A DNA stretch of 64,000 nt from Marinobacterium aestuarii (lineage in GTDB: Bacteria > Pseudomonadota > Gammaproteobacteria > Pseudomonadales > Balneatricaceae), in NCBI RefSeq assembly GCF_001651805.1, contig NZ_CP015839.1:1302001-1366000 (forward strand), read 5' to 3'. The translations under genes were made by a program, and so were the position numbers. Positions 57,505-64,000 of the stretch are shown here, in pieces; the first letter of the stretch is position 1, and every line of letters starts with the position of its first letter. Under the pieces are notes generated by a model. It did no database searches, was not told the origin of the DNA, and worked only from the letters and a program-made list of their open reading frames with translations.

Positions 57505-58560
57505 ATGAGTCGTTCGCAAGAGTTTGATATTCCGGACCTGGGGCCTGCACGGGAAGGTGCTGCCCCAGGCCGCGGTCAGGCCGAGCCACCGCCTCGCCGT
57601 GCCGCTCCAGTACCGCCACCACCGGCCAAGGGCGGCAACCTGTTGCACAGCCTGGTGCTGGTGCTGCTGACCGCAGCGGCCAGCGGCCTGGGCTACTGGG
57701 GTTACGGCTTGCAGCAGCAGCTGAATGACAGCCTGGAGCAACAGGCGCAGGCGGCACAGCGACTGACTGATCTGGAGCAACTGCTTGAGGTCACCAGTGA
57801 CAGTGCCAGCCAGTCGGGTCAGACGCTCAGCGGCCGGCTGGAACAGCAAGGCAAAACGGCGGCCGAAAAATATCAGCATTTCGATTCCGAAATCGCCAAG
57901 CTCTGGACCATCGCTTATCAGAGCAACAAGCCCAAGCTCGAAGCCCAGGAAAAGCTGCTGGCCACCCAAACGGAATTACAGGCACAGCAGAGCAAGCAGC
58001 TTGAGGTACAGGCGGCTCAACTGACTCAGCTGGCGCCACTGGCGGAGCAGTTCAAGGCTCAGGCCGCCCAACAGCAGTCTCAGACCGTGCAACTAGAGTC
58101 CCAGGCCGCGCAACTGCAGTCTCAGGTTGCACAACTAGAGTCCCTGGCGACTGAGGTTAAATCCCTGCAAGCGGGGTTGGCGGCCAGCGACAAGGCGCGT
58201 GTTGCAACCGACAAGCAGCTGGTAGCACTGGCGGGGCTGGAAAAGGGGCAGGCCAGCCTCAAGGGCGATCTGGATAAAACCGTGCAGGAGCTCAGGCGCT
58301 CCCTCGCGACCCTGGAAACCCAGGTGCGTATCAGTGAAGAAGTGCAATCGGAGAAGGTGGTCGCCCAGCAGCAGGCGTTGCGCAAGCTCAGTGACAAGGT
58401 GGCGACGCTGGAAGCCGGTGCCGGCAACACCGATGTGAGCCGCCGTGTGCGTGTCAATGAGCAGGCGATTCAGGCCATAGATGGCAGTCGCCGGCAGCTG
58501 AATCAGGAATTGCTGCAAATGCGTCAGCAGCTCAACAATCTGCAGTTGCGGCTGCAGTAA
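57505..58560 (+). CDS. Membrane-anchored coiled-coil protein, function unknown
   Basis: 351 aa: a Pro/Arg-rich cytosolic N-terminus (1-45), one membrane helix (LLHSLVLVLLTAAASGLGYWGYG, about 46-68) and then an almost uninterrupted periplasmic Gln/Ala/Leu-rich coiled coil to the end. Residues about 190-218 are a tandem 14-residue repeat (QLESQAAQLQSQVAQLESLA). At DNA level CAGTCTCAG...CAACTAGAGTCC recurs at 58075-58101 and 58117-58143. The two leading residues and SRSQEFDIPDLGPAR start are unusual and conserved-looking. No enzyme motif. A role in envelope organisation is only inference. Confidence 0.75.
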   Translation: MSRSQEFDIPDLGPAREGAAPGRGQAEPPPRRAAPVPPPPAKGGNLLHSLVLVLLTAAASGLGYWGYGLQQQLNDSLEQQAQAAQRLTDLEQLLEVTSDSASQSGQTLSGRLEQQGKTAAEKYQHFDSEIAKLWTIAYQSNKPKLEAQEKLLATQTELQAQQSKQLEVQAAQLTQLAPLAEQFKAQAAQQQSQTVQLESQAAQLQSQVAQLESLATEVKSLQAGLAASDKARVATDKQLVALAGLEKGQASLKGDLDKTVQELRRSLATLETQVRISEEVQSEKVVAQQQALRKLSDKVATLEAGAGNTDVSRRVRVNEQAIQAIDGSRRQLNQELLQMRQQLNNLQLRLQ

Positions 58561-58711
58561 GCGTTTGATTCGACTCAGCCGCGAATTTGCAGCGGTTGCG
58601 TCTCTGTCCTGCATACAGCGGGCCCTGCTGTACTATTGCTGAATCAGGCATTGCGTCGCCGGCGTCGGCAGGGCAGAATGACCCGTCTATCTATAAGGCT
58701 AATAGCTACTA

Positions 58712-59293
58712 GTGAAGAAATTACGTGCATTTTTTGCACTCAAGCTGAACGATCAGATGGTGCGTAGATTGTCTGATCATGCTGATACCCTGTGCACCTA
58801 CGACCGCCACATGGAAGTGAACTGGGCGAACTCCGAAAGTTATCACCTGACGCTCTGTTTTCTGGGCGATATCGGGATTTCCCAGGTCGATACCCTTGAA
58901 CGCCTGACGCGCGAACAGCTGTCTCAGGTTGATCCTTTCCATGTCCGTCTCAATGCTGTCGACTACTATCCGGTCAGTCGCAGGCTTGCGCTGGTCGCTG
59001 CCCTGAGCGAGGGCAGTGAAGAGCTGCAATCGCTGCATCAGCAGATAGTGCAGGTGGCCGTCGCGGCGGGGCTTGATTATGACGACACGGACTTCCGGCC
59101 CCACGTGACCCTCGGGCGCCTGCCGGCGGACAACAGCTTTGAGCCTCCGGCCAGCTGGCCTGTGCTTGATCTGCAAAGCCCGGCGTCTTCAGTGGTGCTC
59201 TACATGAGCAAGGTCGGCGAGCGCGGTTCTCTTTATACTCCCCTGTTCGAAGTACCGCTGCAGTATTCGCTGCCTCGGGTGCGCTCCGCCTGA
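58712..59293 (+). CDS. thpR: RNA 2',3'-cyclic phosphodiesterase
   Basis: 2H phosphoesterase of 193 aa (LigT/ThpR). The two HxTx motifs are HLTLCFLGDI (about 46) and HVTLGRLPAD (about 131). Family members open 2',3'-cyclic phosphate RNA ends to 2'-phosphates and can ligate tRNA halves in vitro. It begins with GTG at 58712, directly giving the family start KKLRAFFALKL. Single gene between the coiled-coil gene and a 414-base gap. Confidence 0.91.
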   Translation: MKKLRAFFALKLNDQMVRRLSDHADTLCTYDRHMEVNWANSESYHLTLCFLGDIGISQVDTLERLTREQLSQVDPFHVRLNAVDYYPVSRRLALVAALSEGSEELQSLHQQIVQVAVAAGLDYDDTDFRPHVTLGRLPADNSFEPPASWPVLDLQSPASSVVLYMSKVGERGSLYTPLFEVPLQYSLPRVRSA

Positions 59294-59707
59294 ATGCGCC
59301 CTGTTGATGCCTGATTCCAGCCTGAGCCTGTCGCGGGCTGGTGCCATGGCGAGTTCATTTTCTTCCCCTCTGTGATTCCTTCTATCCCGCGCTCGGCAAC
59401 GCACTTTGCGCTGTTATGCGAAGTGATCCCGTACCGACCACAAGCTCGAGTTTGAGCTTGGCCTCTTCATGAAATTTACTCATAGTCATATTAATCCGCG
59501 TCTATGTCTCGTAGGCTGAATTGAACCTTGGATCGCACCTGTGGTGTGAAAACAGGGCGGACGCCGTTTGTCTTGCTGCTGCCTGTCGCCGTGACGGAGT
59601 GCAGGGCGTGGGGCACAGAGCTCGCTCAAGAATTTTCGAAGTGGCCATGCCGTTTTGCGAAGCGGATGAGTTGCCGGTTAGGCCCTCAAGCAACGGGAGA
59701 CGCAAGG
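59294..59707. promoter_or_regulatory. Intergenic region before the M24/aldolase cluster
   Basis: 414 bases with no supported gene. An open frame joined to the M24 gene begins at 59528 but lacks homology-like sequence. AAGCTC/GAGCTT (59442-59459) is a small inverted repeat. GGGAG before ATG 59708 sets the start of the next gene. The promoter of the catabolic cluster must be here but I cannot place it with confidence. Confidence 0.4.
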
Positions 59708-60979
59708 ATGAACGATATCAGTGGCCGTTATTTTGATGATGCTGAATATGAACGACGTCGTCGCCAGGTCCGGGACGGAATGTCTATCCGCGGGCTGGAT
59801 GCCTGCCTGATCGCCAGCCCCGAAAATATTTACTACCTCACAGGCCTGGATCACCAGGGCTATTTTGCCTGCCAGCTGCTGATCCTGCCGGCCAGTGGTC
59901 AGCCGGTTCTGATCACCCGGGCGATGGAGAAGGCCACAGTGCGCGACCAGGCGCCCGATGTACTGCATGTCGGCTATACCGACGGCACCGAGCCGCCGCC
60001 GGGCAATAACGCTGGCGATGAGCTGATCGATAAAACCTGGTCGCTGACCATGGGGGCGCCGACACGGGAACCCCGGCGCCGGCCCTATCTGATGCCCAGT
60101 GCAGCGGTGCGCGAAACGGTGCGGGCGCTCTGCGACGCGGGGCTTTCGAAAGCGGTGATCGGCATCGATATGAACAGCACCTTCCTGCCCTACTCGATTG
60201 CCGAAGGGATCATGAATGGCGTGCCGGATGCCGACTGGCAGCAACTCGAGAGCCTGGTCGACGATGTCCGCATCGTACAGTCGCCGGCGGAGTTGGAGCT
60301 GACGCGTCAGGCCGCAGCTATTTCGGATTCCATGATACTGTCGGCCATTGCCGCGGCCGGCCCCGGCGTTCATGCCCGCGAGGTCATGGCGGCGATCTAT
60401 GACGCCATGTTCCGGCGTGGCGGTACTTATCCCGGCTTCGTGCCGCTGGTGCGCTCGACCCGTAACCTGGCCCACGAGCACGGCACCTGGGAGGATATGA
60501 CACTGGTGTCGGGTGACCTGCTGTTTCTCGAAATGGCCGGCTGCGCGCGACGCTACCATGCACCGGTCGGTCGCTTCGTTTTTATTGGCGAAGAACCGCC
60601 AGAGGCACAGAACGTCAATGCTGTTTGTCGTGAAGCGATGATGGCAGCCGCCGATATCATCCGGCCCGGCGCCCTGGCCGGTGATGTCTATGAAGCCTGG
60701 CAGGCGGTGCTCGATCGTCATGACCTGTCGCACTATTCACGCCATCACTGCGGTTACTCGATTGGTATTGGCTATCCACCGAGCTGGTCCGGCAGCGGCG
60801 TGCCTGTCGGGCTGCGGCGTAATTCTCAAATGCGCCTGCGCGAAGGCATGACCTTTCATCTGATGAGCTGGTTGCTGAATTCCGGTATCGGCGATGCTTT
60901 TCTGTCCGATACCGTGGAGGTGACGGCTGACGGCTGCACCTTCCTTACGCTGGCGAATCGTGACGTGCTGGTTCGATAG
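59708..60979 (+). CDS. M24 'pita-bread' hydrolase lacking metal ligands (creatinase/ectoine hydrolase-like)
   Basis: 423-aa protein of the aminopeptidase P/creatinase fold: N-terminal domain with LIASPENIYYLTGLDHQGYF, catalytic domain from about 190. The five metal ligands of M24 peptidases are not conserved. The D...D pair is replaced by LLFLEMAGCARRYHAPVGRF (E275, no second Asp), TIEPG by MTFHLMSW and the RIED motif by LSDTVEVT. It keeps a histidine-rich HHCGYSIGIGYPPSW (346-360). This is the state of metal-free members such as creatinase and ectoine hydrolases, so an amide or cyclic amidine substrate is likely. First gene of the cluster with a threonine-aldolase-like enzyme. Confidence 0.85.
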   Translation: MNDISGRYFDDAEYERRRRQVRDGMSIRGLDACLIASPENIYYLTGLDHQGYFACQLLILPASGQPVLITRAMEKATVRDQAPDVLHVGYTDGTEPPPGNNAGDELIDKTWSLTMGAPTREPRRRPYLMPSAAVRETVRALCDAGLSKAVIGIDMNSTFLPYSIAEGIMNGVPDADWQQLESLVDDVRIVQSPAELELTRQAAAISDSMILSAIAAAGPGVHAREVMAAIYDAMFRRGGTYPGFVPLVRSTRNLAHEHGTWEDMTLVSGDLLFLEMAGCARRYHAPVGRFVFIGEEPPEAQNVNAVCREAMMAAADIIRPGALAGDVYEAWQAVLDRHDLSHYSRHHCGYSIGIGYPPSWSGSGVPVGLRRNSQMRLREGMTFHLMSWLLNSGIGDAFLSDTVEVTADGCTFLTLANRDVLVR

Positions 60980-61007
60980 CAGCCGGTATTCAATTCTGGA
61001 GGTACCC

Positions 61008-62054
61008 ATGGAGGCAGTGCGAGGGCATCTGCTGGCCAGCGACAATGCTTCGGGGGTTCATCCCGAGGTGATGGCCAGGCTGGCTGAAGTGAATCAGGGT
61101 CATGTGCCGGGCTACGGCGCCGATGAAGTGACGCAGCAGGCATTGGCGCGTTTCAAGGCGCTGTTCGGCGAGCAGAGCGAAACCCTGTTGCTGTTCAATG
61201 GCACCGCTGCCAACGTACTGGCCCTCAAGGGCATGGTGCAGAGCCATGAGGCGGTCTTTTGCAGCGAGGAGGCGCACCTGCAGGTCGATGAATGCGGGGC
61301 GCCGGAACATTTTGTCGGCTGCAAGCTGCTACCAGTACCGAGCCTTGAGGGCAAACTGAGCCTGGCCAAAATCGAACAGCGGCTGGCGGCCGAGCGAGAT
61401 GTGGTGCACCGCAGCCAGCCGCGGGTGATCTCGTTGGCCCAGGCCACCGAGCGCGGTTCCGTCTACAGCCTTGAAGAGCTGCGGGCCATCACGGCGTTCG
61501 CCCGGGAGCGGGCACTGCTGGTGCATATGGACGGCGCGCGGCTTGCCAATGCCGCGGCGGCGCTTGGCGTCGGGTTCGCCGAGATGACGGCGGATCTGGG
61601 CATTGATGTGCTGTCCTTCGGCGGTACCAAGAATGGCCTGATGATGGCCGAGGCGCTGGTGGTGCTGAACCCGGCACTGCAGCAAGCCTATCCCTATATA
61701 CGCAAGCAGGGCATGCAGCTGGCTTCGAAGCAGCGCTTTCTGGCGGCCCAGTTCCTGGCCTATTTCGACAACCGGCTGTGGCAGCGCAATGCCGCTAACG
61801 CCAATGCGATGGCGACCTACCTGGCCGAACAGCTGGTGCAGTTCGAACAGGTCCGCTTGAGCGCAGCGGTCGAGGTCAATATGGTGTTTGCGCAGCTGCC
61901 GACCGCCTGGGTCGAGCCGCTGCTGCAACATACGCCCTTGCTGGTGTGGCCGGGCGAGGCCGTCTCAGAAGTGCGCCTGGTGACCTCCTTCGATACCTGT
62001 CCCGGGGATATCGATCAATTTGTACATCACATAGACCGCTTGTCCCGTCGTTAA
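61008..62054 (+). CDS. Threonine aldolase-like PLP enzyme
   Basis: Fold-type I PLP enzyme of 348 aa of the beta-eliminating lyase/threonine aldolase family. DNASGVHPEVM near the N-terminus, LLFNGTAANVLAL (phosphate site), MDGARLANAAAALG and the PLP lysine in LSFGGTKNGLMMAEA mark the low-specificity L-threonine aldolase group, which cleaves beta-hydroxy-alpha-amino acids to glycine and an aldehyde. GGAGG lies five bases before the ATG at 61008. It follows the M24 gene by 28 bases and precedes an aldehyde dehydrogenase. Confidence 0.9.
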   Translation: MEAVRGHLLASDNASGVHPEVMARLAEVNQGHVPGYGADEVTQQALARFKALFGEQSETLLLFNGTAANVLALKGMVQSHEAVFCSEEAHLQVDECGAPEHFVGCKLLPVPSLEGKLSLAKIEQRLAAERDVVHRSQPRVISLAQATERGSVYSLEELRAITAFARERALLVHMDGARLANAAAALGVGFAEMTADLGIDVLSFGGTKNGLMMAEALVVLNPALQQAYPYIRKQGMQLASKQRFLAAQFLAYFDNRLWQRNAANANAMATYLAEQLVQFEQVRLSAAVEVNMVFAQLPTAWVEPLLQHTPLLVWPGEAVSEVRLVTSFDTCPGDIDQFVHHIDRLSRR

Positions 62055-62162
62055 GGGCTTATGCCGCATTACTGACAGACACAGGGATCGGTCAGCGAGG
62101 CTCCCGTCAAACCAGACCATCTTTACCCGCAAAGGATTCATAGCAGACCAGGAGGCACGTCC

Positions 62163-63590
62163 ATGAGCCAGATCGAAGTCCATAACCCCTTTACCGGGGA
62201 GCAGGTGTTCTCGCAGCCATCGCAAAGCATCGAGGCTATCAGCATGCATATTGATGCAGCCCAGGGGGCGTCCCGTGCCTGGCAGGTGATCAGTCCGGCG
62301 GAGCGGGCGCGCCATGTACTGACAGCGCTGGATTATTTTCGTAACCACTGCGATGCGATCGCCGCAGGCATCACGCGGGAAGTCGGCAAGCCGCTGGCGG
62401 CGGCGAAGGAGGAGCTGACGTTCATGCTGGAACGGGCCCAGTACCTGTGCCGCTTTGCCACCGACGGCGCGCTCGAGGCCAGGCGATATCCTGAGTACGA
62501 GGACGAGGGGTTCGAAGGGCGCATCGAGTGCCGGGCCAAGGGCGTGGTCTATATCATCACGCCCTGGAATTACCCGCTGTTCTGCGCCATTAACGGCACC
62601 GTCTGCGCCTTGCTGAGCGGCAACGCGGTGCTGCTCAAGCACAGCACAGCGCCCTCGGTCGGCGGCCATTTCGAGCAAGCCTTCGGGTCGATGGCCGGAA
62701 TCGATCATTTGCTGATTCACGCGGTGGTGGATTATGAGGTCTCGGCACGCATTATCGAAGAAACTGATATCAACCATCTGGTCTTTACCGGGTCGGTGCA
62801 GGGCGGTCGTGTGGTGCAGCAGAGCGTTGCCAAGCGTGCTTTTAATGCGGTGCCGGAGCCCTTTATTCAGTGTTCTCTGGAACTGGGTGGCAGCGATGCC
62901 GCCTATATCGCCGAGGATGCCGATCTCGAACAGGCGGCTTTCTGGGCGGTGAAGATCGGTCGGCTGCATAACTCCGGACAGTCCTGCTGTGCGGTAAAGC
63001 GGGTGTTTGTCCACGCCAGCCGTTACGACGATTTTCTGGCCCGGGCCCAGGCAATCATGGAGAGTGAAAAAAGCGGTGACCCAATGGCGCCCGACACAAC
63101 TCTGGGGCCACTGCATGGCGGCGAGCGGGCGGTTACAGGGCTGCTCGATATGGTGCGTCAGGCACAGCACGGTGGCGCCCGGGTCTGCACCGGCGGCGAG
63201 ACCGAGCAGATCGGTGGTGTGACCTTTCTGAAGCCGACGCTGCTGGCCGAGGTGACGCCGACAATGCAGGTGCTGCAGGAGGAAACCTTCGGACCGGTAC
63301 TGCCGGTCATGCAGGTGGCCAATGACGAGGAAGCGGTACGGCAGGTGTGCAACAGCCGCTATGGCCTGACGGCATCGATTTTCACCCGGTCGCGGGAACG
63401 GGCCGAACGCTTTGTGGCGGCCGTCGATACCGGCACGGTTTATGTCAATCGCTGCAATTTTGTCGATGCCAGGCTCTGCTGGATCGGTCAGCGCGCCTCA
63501 GGTAACGGCTCCCTGGCGCTGGCCCCCGAGGGGCTGCAGGCTTTCAGTGCGCGCAAATCGGTGAATCTGGATCCCAGCCAGCTGAAATAG
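62163..63590 (+). CDS. Aldehyde dehydrogenase family protein
   Basis: NAD(P)-dependent aldehyde dehydrogenase of 475 aa. Catalytic cysteine C275 in NSGQSCCAVKRV, general base E240 in SLELGGSDAAYIAEDAD, cofactor region ITPWNYP (132-138) and LLKHST with K159. The form with LKH instead of LKPS is like YneI/Sad succinate-semialdehyde dehydrogenases, but substrate cannot be fixed. AGGAGG stands before the ATG. It would oxidise the aldehyde released by the preceding aldolase (inference from order). Confidence 0.92.
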   Translation: MSQIEVHNPFTGEQVFSQPSQSIEAISMHIDAAQGASRAWQVISPAERARHVLTALDYFRNHCDAIAAGITREVGKPLAAAKEELTFMLERAQYLCRFATDGALEARRYPEYEDEGFEGRIECRAKGVVYIITPWNYPLFCAINGTVCALLSGNAVLLKHSTAPSVGGHFEQAFGSMAGIDHLLIHAVVDYEVSARIIEETDINHLVFTGSVQGGRVVQQSVAKRAFNAVPEPFIQCSLELGGSDAAYIAEDADLEQAAFWAVKIGRLHNSGQSCCAVKRVFVHASRYDDFLARAQAIMESEKSGDPMAPDTTLGPLHGGERAVTGLLDMVRQAQHGGARVCTGGETEQIGGVTFLKPTLLAEVTPTMQVLQEETFGPVLPVMQVANDEEAVRQVCNSRYGLTASIFTRSRERAERFVAAVDTGTVYVNRCNFVDARLCWIGQRASGNGSLALAPEGLQAFSARKSVNLDPSQLK

Positions 63591-63633
63591 AACTGTTTGC
63601 GGGCGTCAGCAGATGGCGCCCCGGGAGTCTGAC

Positions 63634-64000
63634 ATGGCACTACTACCCCCCTGCCCGGATACCGCGCTGATGCGGGAGCTGAGCGAAACGCGGCGCGGTT
63701 TTCACCGTATTCCCGAGCTGTCCTGGACCGAATACCTGACCACGGCACGGCTCTGTACCGAGCTCGAAGCCCTGGGCTTTGCCGTGGCATGGGGACAGGC
63801 GCTTTACGGCACGCAACAGCCCCCCAATCCGCCGGATGTGGAAACGGATCGTATCGCCTATGCACGAGCCGAACAGGTACTCGGCGTCGGCAACCGCTAT
63901 CTGCCGTCGATGCAGGGCAATCGCACCGGGCTGGTTGCGACGCTTGAAGGCTCCTTGGCGGCAACGGAACCAGGGCCTGTGTTCGGCTTTCGCTTTGATA
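63634..64000 (+). CDS. M20 family amidohydrolase, AbgA-like (3' end outside window)
   Basis: The first 122 codons of an M20 peptidase/amidohydrolase. The N-terminal LSETRRGFHRIPELSWTEYLT is the family opening (R-x-x-H-x-x-PE), closest in style to AbgA, the p-aminobenzoyl-glutamate hydrolase subunit. GFRFD at the window edge precedes the expected metal-binding part. M20 amidohydrolases remove acyl groups from amino acids. GGGAG seven bases before the ATG supports the start at 63634. Metal ligands lie beyond the window. Confidence 0.82.
   Translation, partial: MALLPPCPDTALMRELSETRRGFHRIPELSWTEYLTTARLCTELEALGFAVAWGQALYGTQQPPNPPDVETDRIAYARAEQVLGVGNRYLPSMQGNRTGLVATLEGSLAATEPGPVFGFRFD

Noticed and set aside
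59528-59707. 60-residue N-terminal extension of the M24 hydrolase
   Set aside because: The M24 homology begins after ATG 59708, which is preceded by GGGAG. The extension is cysteine- and arginine-rich noise.

Overview
The window is a continuous, gene-dense stretch of a gammaproteobacterial chromosome. The order of housekeeping genes (rng-yhdP-nitrilase-yjgA; ptsO-rapZ-ptsN-hpf-rpoN-lptB-lptA-lptC-kdsC-kdsD; mlaFEDCB-ibaG-murA-hisG-hisD-algW) follows the arrangement known from Pseudomonas and relatives. The rest of the content (family-5 peptide transporter, NSS symporter, aldehyde dehydrogenase cluster) would fit a marine Oceanospirillales/Pseudomonadales member such as a Marinobacterium-like organism; that genus-level guess is inference. 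I see no rRNA, tRNA, CRISPR array, insertion sequence, integrase or phage gene.

Layout. 1-5905 (+): the 3' part of rng, the AsmA-like giant yhdP and a nitrilase-family amidase. 5993-15113 (-): darP/yjgA, mgtE, then one long cell-envelope and nitrogen-PTS block (ptsO, rapZ, ptsN, hpf, rpoN, lptB, lptA, lptC, kdsC, kdsD). 15489-22156 (+): the phospholipid-transport operon mlaFEDCB, ibaG, murA, then hisG and hisD. 22233-26883: algW/degS-type protease, a Nif3-like protein, zapG, and a FadR-type GntR regulator divergent from an acuI/yhdH-type reductase. 26979-32132: cobalamin uptake and salvage (btuF-like, cobU, cobT, cobC; cobO-type adenosyltransferase on the other strand with panE), plus a small secreted protein with a mirror-symmetric cysteine pattern. 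32464-35715: yajQ, a six-cysteine small protein behind a strong Fur-like palindrome, ampG, and a short-chain dehydrogenase. 36071-38876: fxsA and the groES-groEL operon with a clear heat-shock promoter.

From 39286 on the content is more accessory. 39286-48389 (+) looks like one peptide-scavenging module: a complete five-gene oligopeptide ABC importer, an M14 carboxypeptidase with the N-terminal domain of cytosolic carboxypeptidases, a LysR regulator and an Xaa-Pro dipeptidase. A perfect 15-bp inverted repeat precedes it. Then follow recQ, a large divergent class A penicillin-binding protein (-), a fatty-acid-CoA ligase, an NSS-family sodium symporter with a structured leader, a membrane-anchored coiled-coil protein and thpR.

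The last 4.3 kb (59708-64000, +, cut by the window end) holds an M24 'pita-bread' hydrolase without its metal ligands, a threonine-aldolase-like PLP enzyme, an aldehyde dehydrogenase and an M20 amidohydrolase. Together these could form an undescribed route: hydrolysis of an amide, deacylation, retro-aldol cleavage of a beta-hydroxy amino acid and oxidation of the aldehyde. This cluster is my best candidate for something new. The twin-CX3C secreted protein and the Fur-linked cysteine-rich protein come next.
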